Source: Acidimicrobiales bacterium
GTDB lineage: Bacteria; Actinomycetota; Acidimicrobiia; Acidimicrobiales; RAAP-2
Assembly (NCBI GenBank): GCA_017882985.1
Contig: JADGOK010000079.1
Span: forward strand, 1 to 5,731
Direction: 5' to 3'
DNA length: 5,731 bases
Positions 1 to 5,345 of this stretch are shown one piece after another. Position 1 is the stretch's first letter. The number at the start of each line of letters is the position of its first letter. A program made the position numbers and the translations under genes. Below the pieces are notes generated by a model. The model did not search any database, was not told the DNA's origin, and saw only the letters and a list, made by a program, of their open reading frames with translations.

Positions 1-503
1 AGAACCTGTTCGACCTGCTTCGTCCCGGCGGACGGCTCCTCAACCACGCCATCGGTCGCCCGGCGTCCTTTGACGACGACCCGGACCCGTCCAGGATCTC
101 CCAGACGTCACGCCAACTGCAGGTGGCGCTCGGGATGCGCGGTCCGTCCAAGATCGGCAGCCCCTTCATGGAGCGCTACGTCTTTCCCGACGGTGAACTG
201 CACGAAGTGGGCACAATGGTCTCCATGTTCCAGGCGCACGGCTTCGAGGTGCGCCACGTGGAAAGTTTGCGTGAGCACTACGCCCTCACACTGCGCCACT
301 GGGTGGACAATCTCACAAAACGGTTCGACGAGGCGGTCGAAGAGGTAGGTGCGCAGCGCGCTCGGGTCTGGAAGCTCTACATGGCCGGGTCGGCCGTCGG
401 TTTCGAACGACGTCACCTGGAGATCCACCAGGTCCTGTGCGTGCGCCCGGACGCCGGACGAAGCGGCGTGCCCCTTCGCGCCGACTACGAACCGACGTTC
501 TGA
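1..503 (+). CDS. Cyclopropane-fatty-acyl-phospholipid synthase family methyltransferase, C-terminal part
   Basis: The reading frame is open from base 3 to a TGA at 501-503 and gives 166 residues without a start, so the gene begins outside the window. Seen: LLRPGGRLLNHAIGRP near the beginning, then SPFMERYVFPDGELHEVG, a segment REHYALTLRHW, and the C-terminal RVWKLYMAGSAVGFERRHLE followed by IHQVLC. These are the hallmark C-terminal blocks of the CFA/mycolic-acid cyclopropane synthase family, which uses S-adenosylmethionine to methylenate or methylate unsaturated acyl chains of membrane lipids. The SAM-binding motif I and the N-terminal half lie upstream, since family members are usually around 400 residues. 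Whether this one makes cyclopropanes, branched 10-methyl chains or another product cannot be told from this part. A hairpin follows the stop and the next gene starts 64 bases later. Confidence 0.9.
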   Translation, partial: NLFDLLRPGGRLLNHAIGRPASFDDDPDPSRISQTSRQLQVALGMRGPSKIGSPFMERYVFPDGELHEVGTMVSMFQAHGFEVRHVESLREHYALTLRHWVDNLTKRFDEAVEEVGAQRARVWKLYMAGSAVGFERRHLEIHQVLCVRPDAGRSGVPLRADYEPTF

Positions 504-506
504 CCC

Positions 507-530
507 GGAGCCGGTGGATTCCTCGGCTCC
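507..530 (+). terminator. Hairpin just after the methyltransferase stop
   Basis: GGAGCCG (507-513) pairs perfectly with CGGCTCC (524-530) around a 10-base loop, and starts three bases after the TGA. A second small perfect hairpin follows at 535-547 (CGCTC, loop TTC, GAGCG). Neither has a T-tract, so this is at best a non-canonical terminator or a 3'-end stabilising structure, as is common in high-GC actinobacteria. Confidence 0.4.
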
Positions 531-567
531 GTCGCGCTCTTCGAGCGAACTGTGCAACGATCGACCC

Positions 568-1077
568 ATGGAAAACACGAGGTGGCAGAGCAACTGGCAC
601 AAGCATCCAGGCGTTCGATCCGGCGACGACCTCTCCCTCGGCGAGCGCGCCGCGGACCGAATGCGCAACGTGATGGGATCGTGGCCCTTCGTCTTCGGCT
701 TCTTCGCCGTGATGATCCTCTGGGCGCTGACGAACACCTTCTTCCTGGAGCGCGTCGTGCACCACAAGGCGTTCGACCCCTATCCGTACATCCTCTTGAA
801 CCTCTTTCTTTCGATGATGGCCGGCGTCCAGGCGGCCGCACTGCTCATCGCGGCCAAGCGTGCCGACTCGATCTCCTCCGAGGTCGCGCTGCACACCGCG
901 AACAACACCGACGACATCAAAACGCTGATACAGGAGAACACGGTCCTCACGGCGCAGGTGAAGAAGGCGACCGATCTGCTCGAGGAGATCCACATCCACG
1001 TCACGAGCATCGGGCAAAAGATCGGTGTCGACGACGGACATTTCGCTCCCGGTGAGTCGCCGCCCGACGGCAATTGA
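568..1077 (+). CDS. DUF1003 family membrane protein
   Basis: This is a 169-residue protein of the DUF1003 family, whose function is unknown. Seen: a soluble N-terminus with GERAADRMRNVMGSWPF (residues 25-41), a first membrane helix at about 39-57, the conserved FDPYPYILLNLFLS block (69-82) leading into a second helix to about 95, then a hydrophilic helical tail (about 100-150) with heptad-like hydrophobic spacing that may form a coiled coil. This order of blocks is the usual DUF1003 plan. ATG 568 is chosen because the hydrophilic N-terminus then runs straight into the family block; an in-frame GTG at 514 would add 18 Ser-rich residues and has a GGAG only three bases upstream. No good Shine-Dalgarno precedes ATG 568, so translation may be leaderless or coupled. 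Gene order after a lipid-modifying enzyme hints at a membrane role, but this is only context. Confidence 0.85.
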   Translation: MENTRWQSNWHKHPGVRSGDDLSLGERAADRMRNVMGSWPFVFGFFAVMILWALTNTFFLERVVHHKAFDPYPYILLNLFLSMMAGVQAAALLIAAKRADSISSEVALHTANNTDDIKTLIQENTVLTAQVKKATDLLEEIHIHVTSIGQKIGVDDGHFAPGESPPDGN

Positions 1078-1120
1078 TGACGCGGCGGCCGCAAACGACC
1101 ACGCAAAACAGCGAGCGCGT

Positions 1121-1153
1121 ACGAGACTCGGCGATCAACACCAGCGGTCTCGT
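1121..1153 (+). terminator. Weak inverted repeat between the DUF1003 and MFS genes
   Basis: ACGAGAC (1121-1127) is the exact reverse complement of GTCTCGT (1147-1153), separated by 19 bases, within the 109-base gap between the two genes. A competing pairing of GGCGA (1130-1134) with TCGCC (1153-1157) exists. There is no T-tract. It could be a weak terminator or an operator, or chance in GC-rich DNA. Nothing else is recognisable in this gap. Confidence 0.2.
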
Positions 1154-1186
1154 CGCCGCCCACTCCCTCCGCTAGGCGACTGAACC

Positions 1187-2371
1187 GTGAGTGCTTCCTC
1201 GCCGACGTCGCCCGACGCGCTCGCGACCGAGGTCTCCTTTCGTCCCTTCGCGCTCGGCGGAGCGACGGCGATCTTCGCCCTCATCGGAGCGATGTCGTCG
1301 CTCTACGGTCCCTTGCTGGTGAGCTTCTCGCACCGGTTCCATCTCTCGCTACCGTCGGCGGGTGCCGTGTTGAGCGTGCACTTCGTCGGCGCACTCTTTG
1401 GCGTCTTGTTGGCGTGGATCGGGGTGAAGCGACTCTCCGGGGCGCTCGTCCTGAGCGTGTCGTTGCTGCTCATGGCGGCGGGTGCCCTCGGTGCCGCGTT
1501 GTCGCACGACTGGCACGTCTTTCTCGCCTGCGTGCTCCTCATCGGCGTCGGCTACGGCGGACTCGACTTCGCCCTCAACACGTTGCTGACCCGCACGGCC
1601 GCCCAGGGGAGGGCGTTACGACTCAGCGTGACCAACGCCGGCTTCGGCGTCGGCGCGGTCGTTGGCCCACTGCTCGTCGTCACGTTGCGACCCGAGAACT
1701 TTCCCCAACTGTTCGCCGGTGTCGCCGTCGGCGCCGTCATCCTCTCGACGTTCAATCGCGGCGTGCACGCGCCGGCGCTGCGCGCCGAGGTTCGCCAGCG
1801 CGAGGTCTCGATGATGAAGTCCCAACGTCGGCCCATCCTGTTGACGTTCATCGTCGCCTACATCTTCTATATCGCGGTCGAGACGAGCGCGTCGGGATGG
1901 ATGGCGACCCAGTTGCACGCGAGCGGCTACACCCAGTCGTTCGCGAGTGTCGTGACCGCCGGTTTCTGGTCCGGTATCGCGCTCGGTCGAGGTTCGACGA
2001 GCCTCTTCCATCGCCGGCTCTCGGACCGAAACCTCGTACTCGGCGGACTCGCGCTCGCCGCGGTGCTGAGTGCTCTCGCGTTCTCGCACCTCCTCGCTCC
2101 GTACGCGTACCCCCTGTTGGGACTGGTCCTGGCGACCGTCTTTCCGATGGGTCTGATCTGGTACACCACGCTCTGCCCCCACGACAGTGACGGCCTGGCG
2201 CTGATGATTCTGTTCATGATGGCCGGCGGCGTGATCGGTCCGGGCAGCGAGAGCTTCTTGGTCTCGCTCTTCGGTGTGCACGTCGTGCCGGTGGCGATCG
2301 GCGGGTTCGCGCTGCTCGACCTCGGCGTCTTCGCCAGTGCGCTGCGCTTCAAACCGCTCCAGCTCACCTGA
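1187..2371 (+). CDS. MFS transporter, FucP-like (sugar permease-like) group
   Basis: A 394-residue integral membrane protein with about twelve hydrophobic segments and a central basic break (about 199-215, RAEVRQREVSMMKSQRRP) between two halves, the normal major facilitator plan. Seen: GVGYGGLDFALNTLLTR (120-136) and NAGFGVGAVVGPLL (150-163) in helices 4-5, and GFWSGIALGR (259-268) in the second half. These resemble the helix 4/5 and helix 8 signatures of the FucP-like MFS branch, in which a GxGxGxLD...N stretch precedes a GxGxxxGPL stretch. Substrate is unknown; family members carry sugars or other small solutes. GTG 1187 is the earliest possible start because an in-frame TGA lies at 1181-1183, one codon upstream. 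No strong ribosome binding site is visible. Hairpins and a separate promoter downstream suggest it is not co-transcribed with the flavocytochrome cluster. Confidence 0.85.
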   Translation: MSASSPTSPDALATEVSFRPFALGGATAIFALIGAMSSLYGPLLVSFSHRFHLSLPSAGAVLSVHFVGALFGVLLAWIGVKRLSGALVLSVSLLLMAAGALGAALSHDWHVFLACVLLIGVGYGGLDFALNTLLTRTAAQGRALRLSVTNAGFGVGAVVGPLLVVTLRPENFPQLFAGVAVGAVILSTFNRGVHAPALRAEVRQREVSMMKSQRRPILLTFIVAYIFYIAVETSASGWMATQLHASGYTQSFASVVTAGFWSGIALGRGSTSLFHRRLSDRNLVLGGLALAAVLSALAFSHLLAPYAYPLLGLVLATVFPMGLIWYTTLCPHDSDGLALMILFMMAGGVIGPGSESFLVSLFGVHVVPVAIGGFALLDLGVFASALRFKPLQLT

Positions 2372-2378
2372 GAACGTC

Positions 2379-2422
2379 CCCCGGGGTCCCGGGGTCGGGC
2401 CAGGGTCGGTTTCCGGGCCCTG
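2379..2422 (+). terminator. Tandem GC-rich hairpins after the MFS gene
   Basis: Two hairpins lie within 51 bases of the MFS stop. The first is CCCCGG (2379-2384), loop GGTC, CCGGGG (2389-2394). The second is CAGGGTCGG (2401-2409), loop TTT, CCGGGCCCTG (2413-2422), with one G-T pair and one bulged G. No T-run follows directly. Their position between a gene end and an AT-rich promoter-like island supports a transcript end here. Confidence 0.45.
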
Positions 2423-2452
2423 AAGCGTCATGGAGATTTCCCATACTCCTCT

Positions 2453-2488
2453 TTCATTCCTCTTATATTGATTAGTTACTTTTAGCCT
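2453..2488 (+). promoter_or_regulatory. AT-rich promoter of the flavocytochrome cluster, possibly giving a leaderless mRNA
   Basis: Bases 2441-2488 contain only 16 G or C in 48, in sharp contrast with the GC-rich surroundings. TACTTT (2477-2482) fits the TANNNT form of an actinobacterial -10 box and ends six bases before GTG 2489, the spacing expected when transcription begins at the start codon itself. TTCATT (2453-2458) lies 18 bases upstream as a possible weak -35. An alternative -10, TATATT (2464-2469), would give a leader of about 12 bases. There is no Shine-Dalgarno before GTG 2489 in either case. No recognisable IdeR or Fur box was seen. Confidence 0.45.
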
Positions 2489-3886
2489 GTGGCTCCTACG
2501 AAACAACTAGGCCGATCCGACCGTCCGACCTGGACCAACCACAACCACACGAGCCGTCGTCGCCACGGTCACGCCCCCATTCCCTGGGTCGCCGACGCTC
2601 TAGCGGCTTTGGCGGGAATCGGGTTTGGCGTCGTCGTCGCGCTGGTCGTCGTCGGTGAGACCGGCGGCACGCTCGCCTCACCCGGCGGTTGGCTCATCGC
2701 CGTCGGGCGACTCTGCGGTTTCACGGGGACCTACCTGCTCTTGATCATGGTCCTCTTGATCGCGCGCCTGCCCTGGCTCGAGCGCACCGTCGGCCAGGAC
2801 CGACTGGTGCGCTGGCACCGACGAATCGGGCCCTGGCCCATCGTGCTCATCTCGTTGCACGTCGTGACGATCACCCTCGGCTACGCCCAGATAACCAAGT
2901 CCGGTCCCCTGCACCAGCTCTGGGTCTTCCTCGTCCATTACCCCGACATGCTCGCCGCGATGGTGGCCTTCGGACTCATCGTGATGGCCGGGTTCTCCTC
3001 GATTCGCATCGCGCGCCAGAAGATGCGCTACGAGACGTGGTGGATCGTGCACCTCTACACGTATCTCGCGCTGGCCCTGGCGTTCGCCCACCAGATCGTC
3101 ACCGGCGTCGTCTTTCTCGGCCATCCGCTCACCCGGGCCTTCTGGATCGTCATCTGGGCCGGAACCGCGGGCGTCGTCGTGACCAGTCGATTCCTCGTGC
3201 CGATCGTTCGCAACTACCGTCTGCAGCTTCGCGTCGCGGACGTGACCCAAGAGGGACCGGGCGTCTACTCGCTCACCGTCTCGGGCAAGCACCTCTCGCG
3301 CCTGGCGGTGTCGGGAGGACAGTTCTTCCAGTGGCGCTTTCTCACCAAAGACCTCTGGTGGCACAGTCATCCCTATTCGCTGTCGGCCCTCCCGCGTCCG
3401 CCGTTCATGCGCGTGACCGTGAAGGGTTTGGGCGACCAGTCCAGCGCCGTCGCGCACCTTCGCCCGGGCACGCGCGTCTTCGTCGAAGGCCCCTACGGCA
3501 CGTTCACGCGCCACGCGCGCACCACCGACCGCGTCGTACTCATCGGGGCCGGCGTCGGCATCACGCCCCTGCGGGCGCTCTTGGAGGACCTGCCGACGAA
3601 CGTCGACGTGTCGGTCGTCATCCGGGCCTCGAGCCCCGCCGACACCGTGCACCGCGACGAGGTCGAAGCGCTCGTGCGACTGCGCAAGGGGACATTCCAC
3701 GAATTGGTCGGCTCTCGCCACGACGTCGCCTTTGACGCCGGCGCGATGCGCAAGCTCCTGCCCCGGATCGCCCAGAGCGACGTCTACGTCTGTGGACCGA
3801 GCGGATTCACCGACGACGTCGTCGCGAGCGCCCTGAAACTCGGCGTGCCGCGCCCACGGATCCATCACGAAGCATTCACGTTCTAG
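2489..3886 (+). CDS. Ferric-reductase-type transmembrane flavocytochrome (FAD/NAD(P)H, two b hemes)
   Basis: A 465-residue membrane oxidoreductase predicted to pass electrons from cytosolic NAD(P)H through FAD and two hemes to the outer face. Six membrane helices are visible at about 35-56, 70-93, 114-132, 153-172, 187-208 and 216-238, with basic loops on the inner side. His110 and His124 (H-x13-H) in helix 3 and His188 and His201 (H-x12-H) in helix 5 match the heme-ligand spacing of the ferric reductase/NADPH oxidase superfamily. The cytosolic half has GGQFF (276-280) and HPYSLSA (294-300) for FAD, VEGPYGTF (332-339), GAGVGITPLRALLED (353-367) for the nucleotide, CGPSGF (435-440), and the C-terminal HHEAFTF. 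GTG 2489 is the earliest start, as an in-frame TAG lies at 2483-2485. It heads a cluster with an FMN-binding protein and ApbE, which suggests an extracytosolic flavin as the acceptor. NADH versus NADPH preference and the final acceptor are not evident. Confidence 0.9.
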   Translation: MAPTKQLGRSDRPTWTNHNHTSRRRHGHAPIPWVADALAALAGIGFGVVVALVVVGETGGTLASPGGWLIAVGRLCGFTGTYLLLIMVLLIARLPWLERTVGQDRLVRWHRRIGPWPIVLISLHVVTITLGYAQITKSGPLHQLWVFLVHYPDMLAAMVAFGLIVMAGFSSIRIARQKMRYETWWIVHLYTYLALALAFAHQIVTGVVFLGHPLTRAFWIVIWAGTAGVVVTSRFLVPIVRNYRLQLRVADVTQEGPGVYSLTVSGKHLSRLAVSGGQFFQWRFLTKDLWWHSHPYSLSALPRPPFMRVTVKGLGDQSSAVAHLRPGTRVFVEGPYGTFTRHARTTDRVVLIGAGVGITPLRALLEDLPTNVDVSVVIRASSPADTVHRDEVEALVRLRKGTFHELVGSRHDVAFDAGAMRKLLPRIAQSDVYVCGPSGFTDDVVASALKLGVPRPRIHHEAFTF

Positions 3887-3894
3887 GAAGAGAA

Positions 3895-3936
3895 ATGACC
3901 ACACCGATGTTCCAGAGAGCGCAGTCGACCCGATGA
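3895..3936 (+). CDS. 13-codon ORF with strong ribosome binding site, overlapping the FMN protein start
   Basis: The ORF MTTPMFQRAQSTR starts at ATG 3895 and stops at TGA 3934-3936. AGGAAG (3885-3890), overlapping the flavocytochrome stop codon, is one of the clearest Shine-Dalgarno sequences in the window and sits four bases before this ATG. Its stop overlaps the start of the next gene as ATGA (3933-3936), the standard arrangement for translational coupling. The FMN protein itself has only a weak GAGAG well upstream. The ORF may act by delivering ribosomes to the next start; whether its peptide has any role is unknown. It could also be a chance ORF, with the AGGAAG serving no gene. Confidence 0.4.
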   Translation: MTTPMFQRAQSTR

Positions 3937-4517
3937 GGCGAACACCCATTGTCCTCGCCGGCACCATGGTCGGACTCGCCGGCGTGCTGGGCTTTCACAC
4001 CTCGCCCGCCCAACTGACGCTCGGCTCGATCCCCCCAACGTCGACAACGGTCCGCCCGACGACCACCTCTCCTACGACCACCAGCCCGAGCACGTCGACG
4101 ACGACCGCCACGACCTCGGCGAACACCAGCCCGACGACGACGCCGCCCAGCCCGACGACGACCCGGCCGCCCAGCACGACGACGACCGTGCGCCAGAGCA
4201 CCACGACCGTCGCGCCCACGACGAGCGTTCCCACGACCGCGCGCACCGCCACCGGACCCCAGGTCAACTACTACTTCGGGACCTTGAGCGTGAGCGTGAC
4301 CGCGACGGGCAAGAAGATCACCAAGGTCACGATCGCGACACTCGACGACGGAGGCAACTCGCGCTCACAGTCGATCGACCAACAGTCAATCCCGATGCTC
4401 GAACAGCAGGCGCTCCAGGCCCAAAGCGCGCAGATCCAAGGGGTGTCGGGCGCCAGCTACACGAGTGCCGGCTTCGCCCAGTCCCTCCAGGGCGCGCTGA
4501 AGCAACTGGGGATCTGA
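3933..4517 (+). CDS. Exported FMN-binding domain protein with Thr/Pro-rich linker
   Basis: A 194-residue protein in three parts. Residues 1-26 are an export signal: Arg2-Arg3, a hydrophobic core (about 6-21), and a possible cleavage after TSPA (23-26). Residues 35-108 form a low-complexity linker, about half threonine with Pro and Ser, which would span the cell wall or hold the domain off the membrane. Residues 110-194 match the FMN-binding domain (NqrC/RnfG C-terminal type): YYFGTLSVSVTATGKKITKV, then QQALQAQSA (158-166), QGVSGASYTS (169-178) and the final SLQGAL. In this family FMN is joined by a phosphoester to the Thr or Ser ending SGA(T/S), here Ser175. There is no lipobox Cys and no C-terminal membrane helix. 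It lies 46 bases after the flavocytochrome and one base before ApbE, so the three are very likely co-transcribed and it is the probable electron acceptor of the first and substrate of the last. Confidence 0.88.
   Translation: MRRTPIVLAGTMVGLAGVLGFHTSPAQLTLGSIPPTSTTVRPTTTSPTTTSPSTSTTTATTSANTSPTTTPPSPTTTRPPSTTTTVRQSTTTVAPTTSVPTTARTATGPQVNYYFGTLSVSVTATGKKITKVTIATLDDGGNSRSQSIDQQSIPMLEQQALQAQSAQIQGVSGASYTSAGFAQSLQGALKQLGI
4040..4255 (+). repeat. Low-complexity ACG/ACC codon tract encoding the Thr/Pro linker
   Basis: This stretch is dominated by acg, acc, ccg, agc and cca codons and encodes runs such as TTTSPTTTSPSTSTTT. It is an irregular trinucleotide-rich region without a fixed repeat unit, prone to length change by slippage or recombination. 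It gives rise to a valine-rich spurious ORF on the opposite strand. Confidence 0.7.
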
Positions 4518-4518
4518 G

Positions 4519-5313
4519 ATGTCCGTCGCGATCGAGCGGGCGCTGCCCACGACGATCCACCACCGCGAACACGTGATGGGCACGGTCGTAACGATCGACG
4601 TCTACCGAGCAACCGGTATCTCGCCGACCGAGTTCCTTCCCCATCTGGCCCGAGCCGTCGACACGCTGCACCGCGCGGACAGGGTGTTCAGCACGTGGAA
4701 GGCGGAGAGCCCGGTCAGCCGACTTCGTCGAGGCGAGATAACCCTCGGCGAGGCGCCCGGCGAAGTGCTCGACGTCCTCACGCTCTGTCGTCGTGCGCGC
4801 GACCTCTCGGGCGGCTGGTTCGACCCGTGGGCGATACCCGGTGGCGTCGACCCGACCGGTTACGTCAAGGGTTGGGCGGCGCAACGCGCCCTCGAAGAAC
4901 TTGTTGACGCGCAACTCGACGGCGCGATGGTGAACGCCGCCGGCGACATCGCGAGCTTCGGCGGCGTGAGTGGCGCACAGTCGTTCCGCGTCGGCATCGT
5001 CAATCCCGACGCGCCGAGCACGCTCGCGTGTGCCGTGGAGCTCCGAGGCGCGATCGCGACCTCGGGGGCCTACGAGCGCGGCGAGCACCTGGTGAACCCG
5101 CGTCACGGTCAACTCGATACCAGTGTCGCCTCGGCGAGCGTGACCGGACCCGATCTAGGTCTCGCCGACGCCCTGGCGACCGCGCTGGCGGTCGGGGGCG
5201 ACGAAGTGCTCGACCTCGTAAGGAACATCGAGGGCTACGAGGGCTTCACGATCAGCCACGAAGGCGACTGGAAGTGGACGACCGGCTTCCCGTTCGCCCC
5301 CACGTCGGTCTAG
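4519..5313 (+). CDS. apbE: FAD:protein FMN transferase (ApbE family)
   Basis: A 264-residue enzyme expected to cleave FAD, using Mg2+, and attach FMN to Thr or Ser of a target protein. Family blocks appear in order: VMGTVVTIDVY (19-29), DRVFSTWKAESPVSRL (54-69), SGGWFDPW (97-104), DPTGYVKGWAAQRA (111-124), NAAGDIA (139-145), VGIVNP (158-163), ATSGAYERG (180-188), then H190 and NPRHG (193-197), and VTGPDLGLADALATAL (208-223), where Asp217 and Thr221 correspond to metal-binding positions in the family. No signal peptide, lipobox or membrane helix is present, so it appears cytosolic, unlike the lipoprotein ApbE of many Gram-negatives. ATG 4519 follows the FMN protein stop by one base, with GGGGA (4508-4512) as a plausible ribosome binding site, so coupled translation is likely. 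The adjacent FMN-binding protein is its obvious substrate. Confidence 0.92.
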   Translation: MSVAIERALPTTIHHREHVMGTVVTIDVYRATGISPTEFLPHLARAVDTLHRADRVFSTWKAESPVSRLRRGEITLGEAPGEVLDVLTLCRRARDLSGGWFDPWAIPGGVDPTGYVKGWAAQRALEELVDAQLDGAMVNAAGDIASFGGVSGAQSFRVGIVNPDAPSTLACAVELRGAIATSGAYERGEHLVNPRHGQLDTSVASASVTGPDLGLADALATALAVGGDEVLDLVRNIEGYEGFTISHEGDWKWTTGFPFAPTSV

Positions 5314-5319
5314 CGAACG

Positions 5320-5345
5320 CGTCGCTCGCTAGTAGCGCGCCGACG
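5320..5345. terminator. Hairpin at the convergent gene junction
   Basis: CGTCGCTCGCT (5320-5330) pairs with AGCGCGCCGACG (5334-5345) around loop AGT, with one T-C mismatch and one bulged C. It lies between the apbE stop (5311-5313) and overlaps the last codons of the minus-strand gene, where it could end transcription from both sides. No T-tract is present on either strand. Confidence 0.4.

Noticed and set aside
349..567. Extended N-terminus of the DUF1003 protein starting at GTG 349
   Set aside because: It would overlap the conserved C-terminus of the methyltransferase by over 150 bases, and the extra residues do not resemble the family; ATG 568 is a better start.
313..1041. 242-residue minus-strand ORF over the methyltransferase end and the DUF1003 gene
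   Set aside because: The opposite strand carries recognisable family blocks across the same span, and this translation is Arg/Asp-rich without domains.
1616..2506. 296-residue minus-strand ORF opposite the MFS gene
   Set aside because: Low-complexity charged composition and complete overlap with a well-supported transporter; it also runs through the hairpins and promoter island.
3895..3935. Frameshift joining ATG 3895 to the FMN protein
   Set aside because: The protein from ATG 3933 already has a complete signal peptide, and the ATGA overlap is a normal coupling arrangement, so no sequence error needs to be assumed.
2678..3967. 429-residue minus-strand ORF opposite the flavocytochrome
   Set aside because: It is a GC-driven shadow of a plus-strand gene with clear domain motifs; its translation is charged, Arg/Asp/His-rich and matches no family I recognise.
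4040..4255. Possible tandem repeat or CRISPR-like array in the ACG-rich tract
   Set aside because: There is no fixed repeat unit or spacer; it is a coding low-complexity linker in frame with the signal peptide and the FMN domain.
3995..4267. Valine-rich minus-strand ORF that looks like a membrane helix protein
   Set aside because: The valines are simply the reverse complement of the threonine codons in the linker tract.
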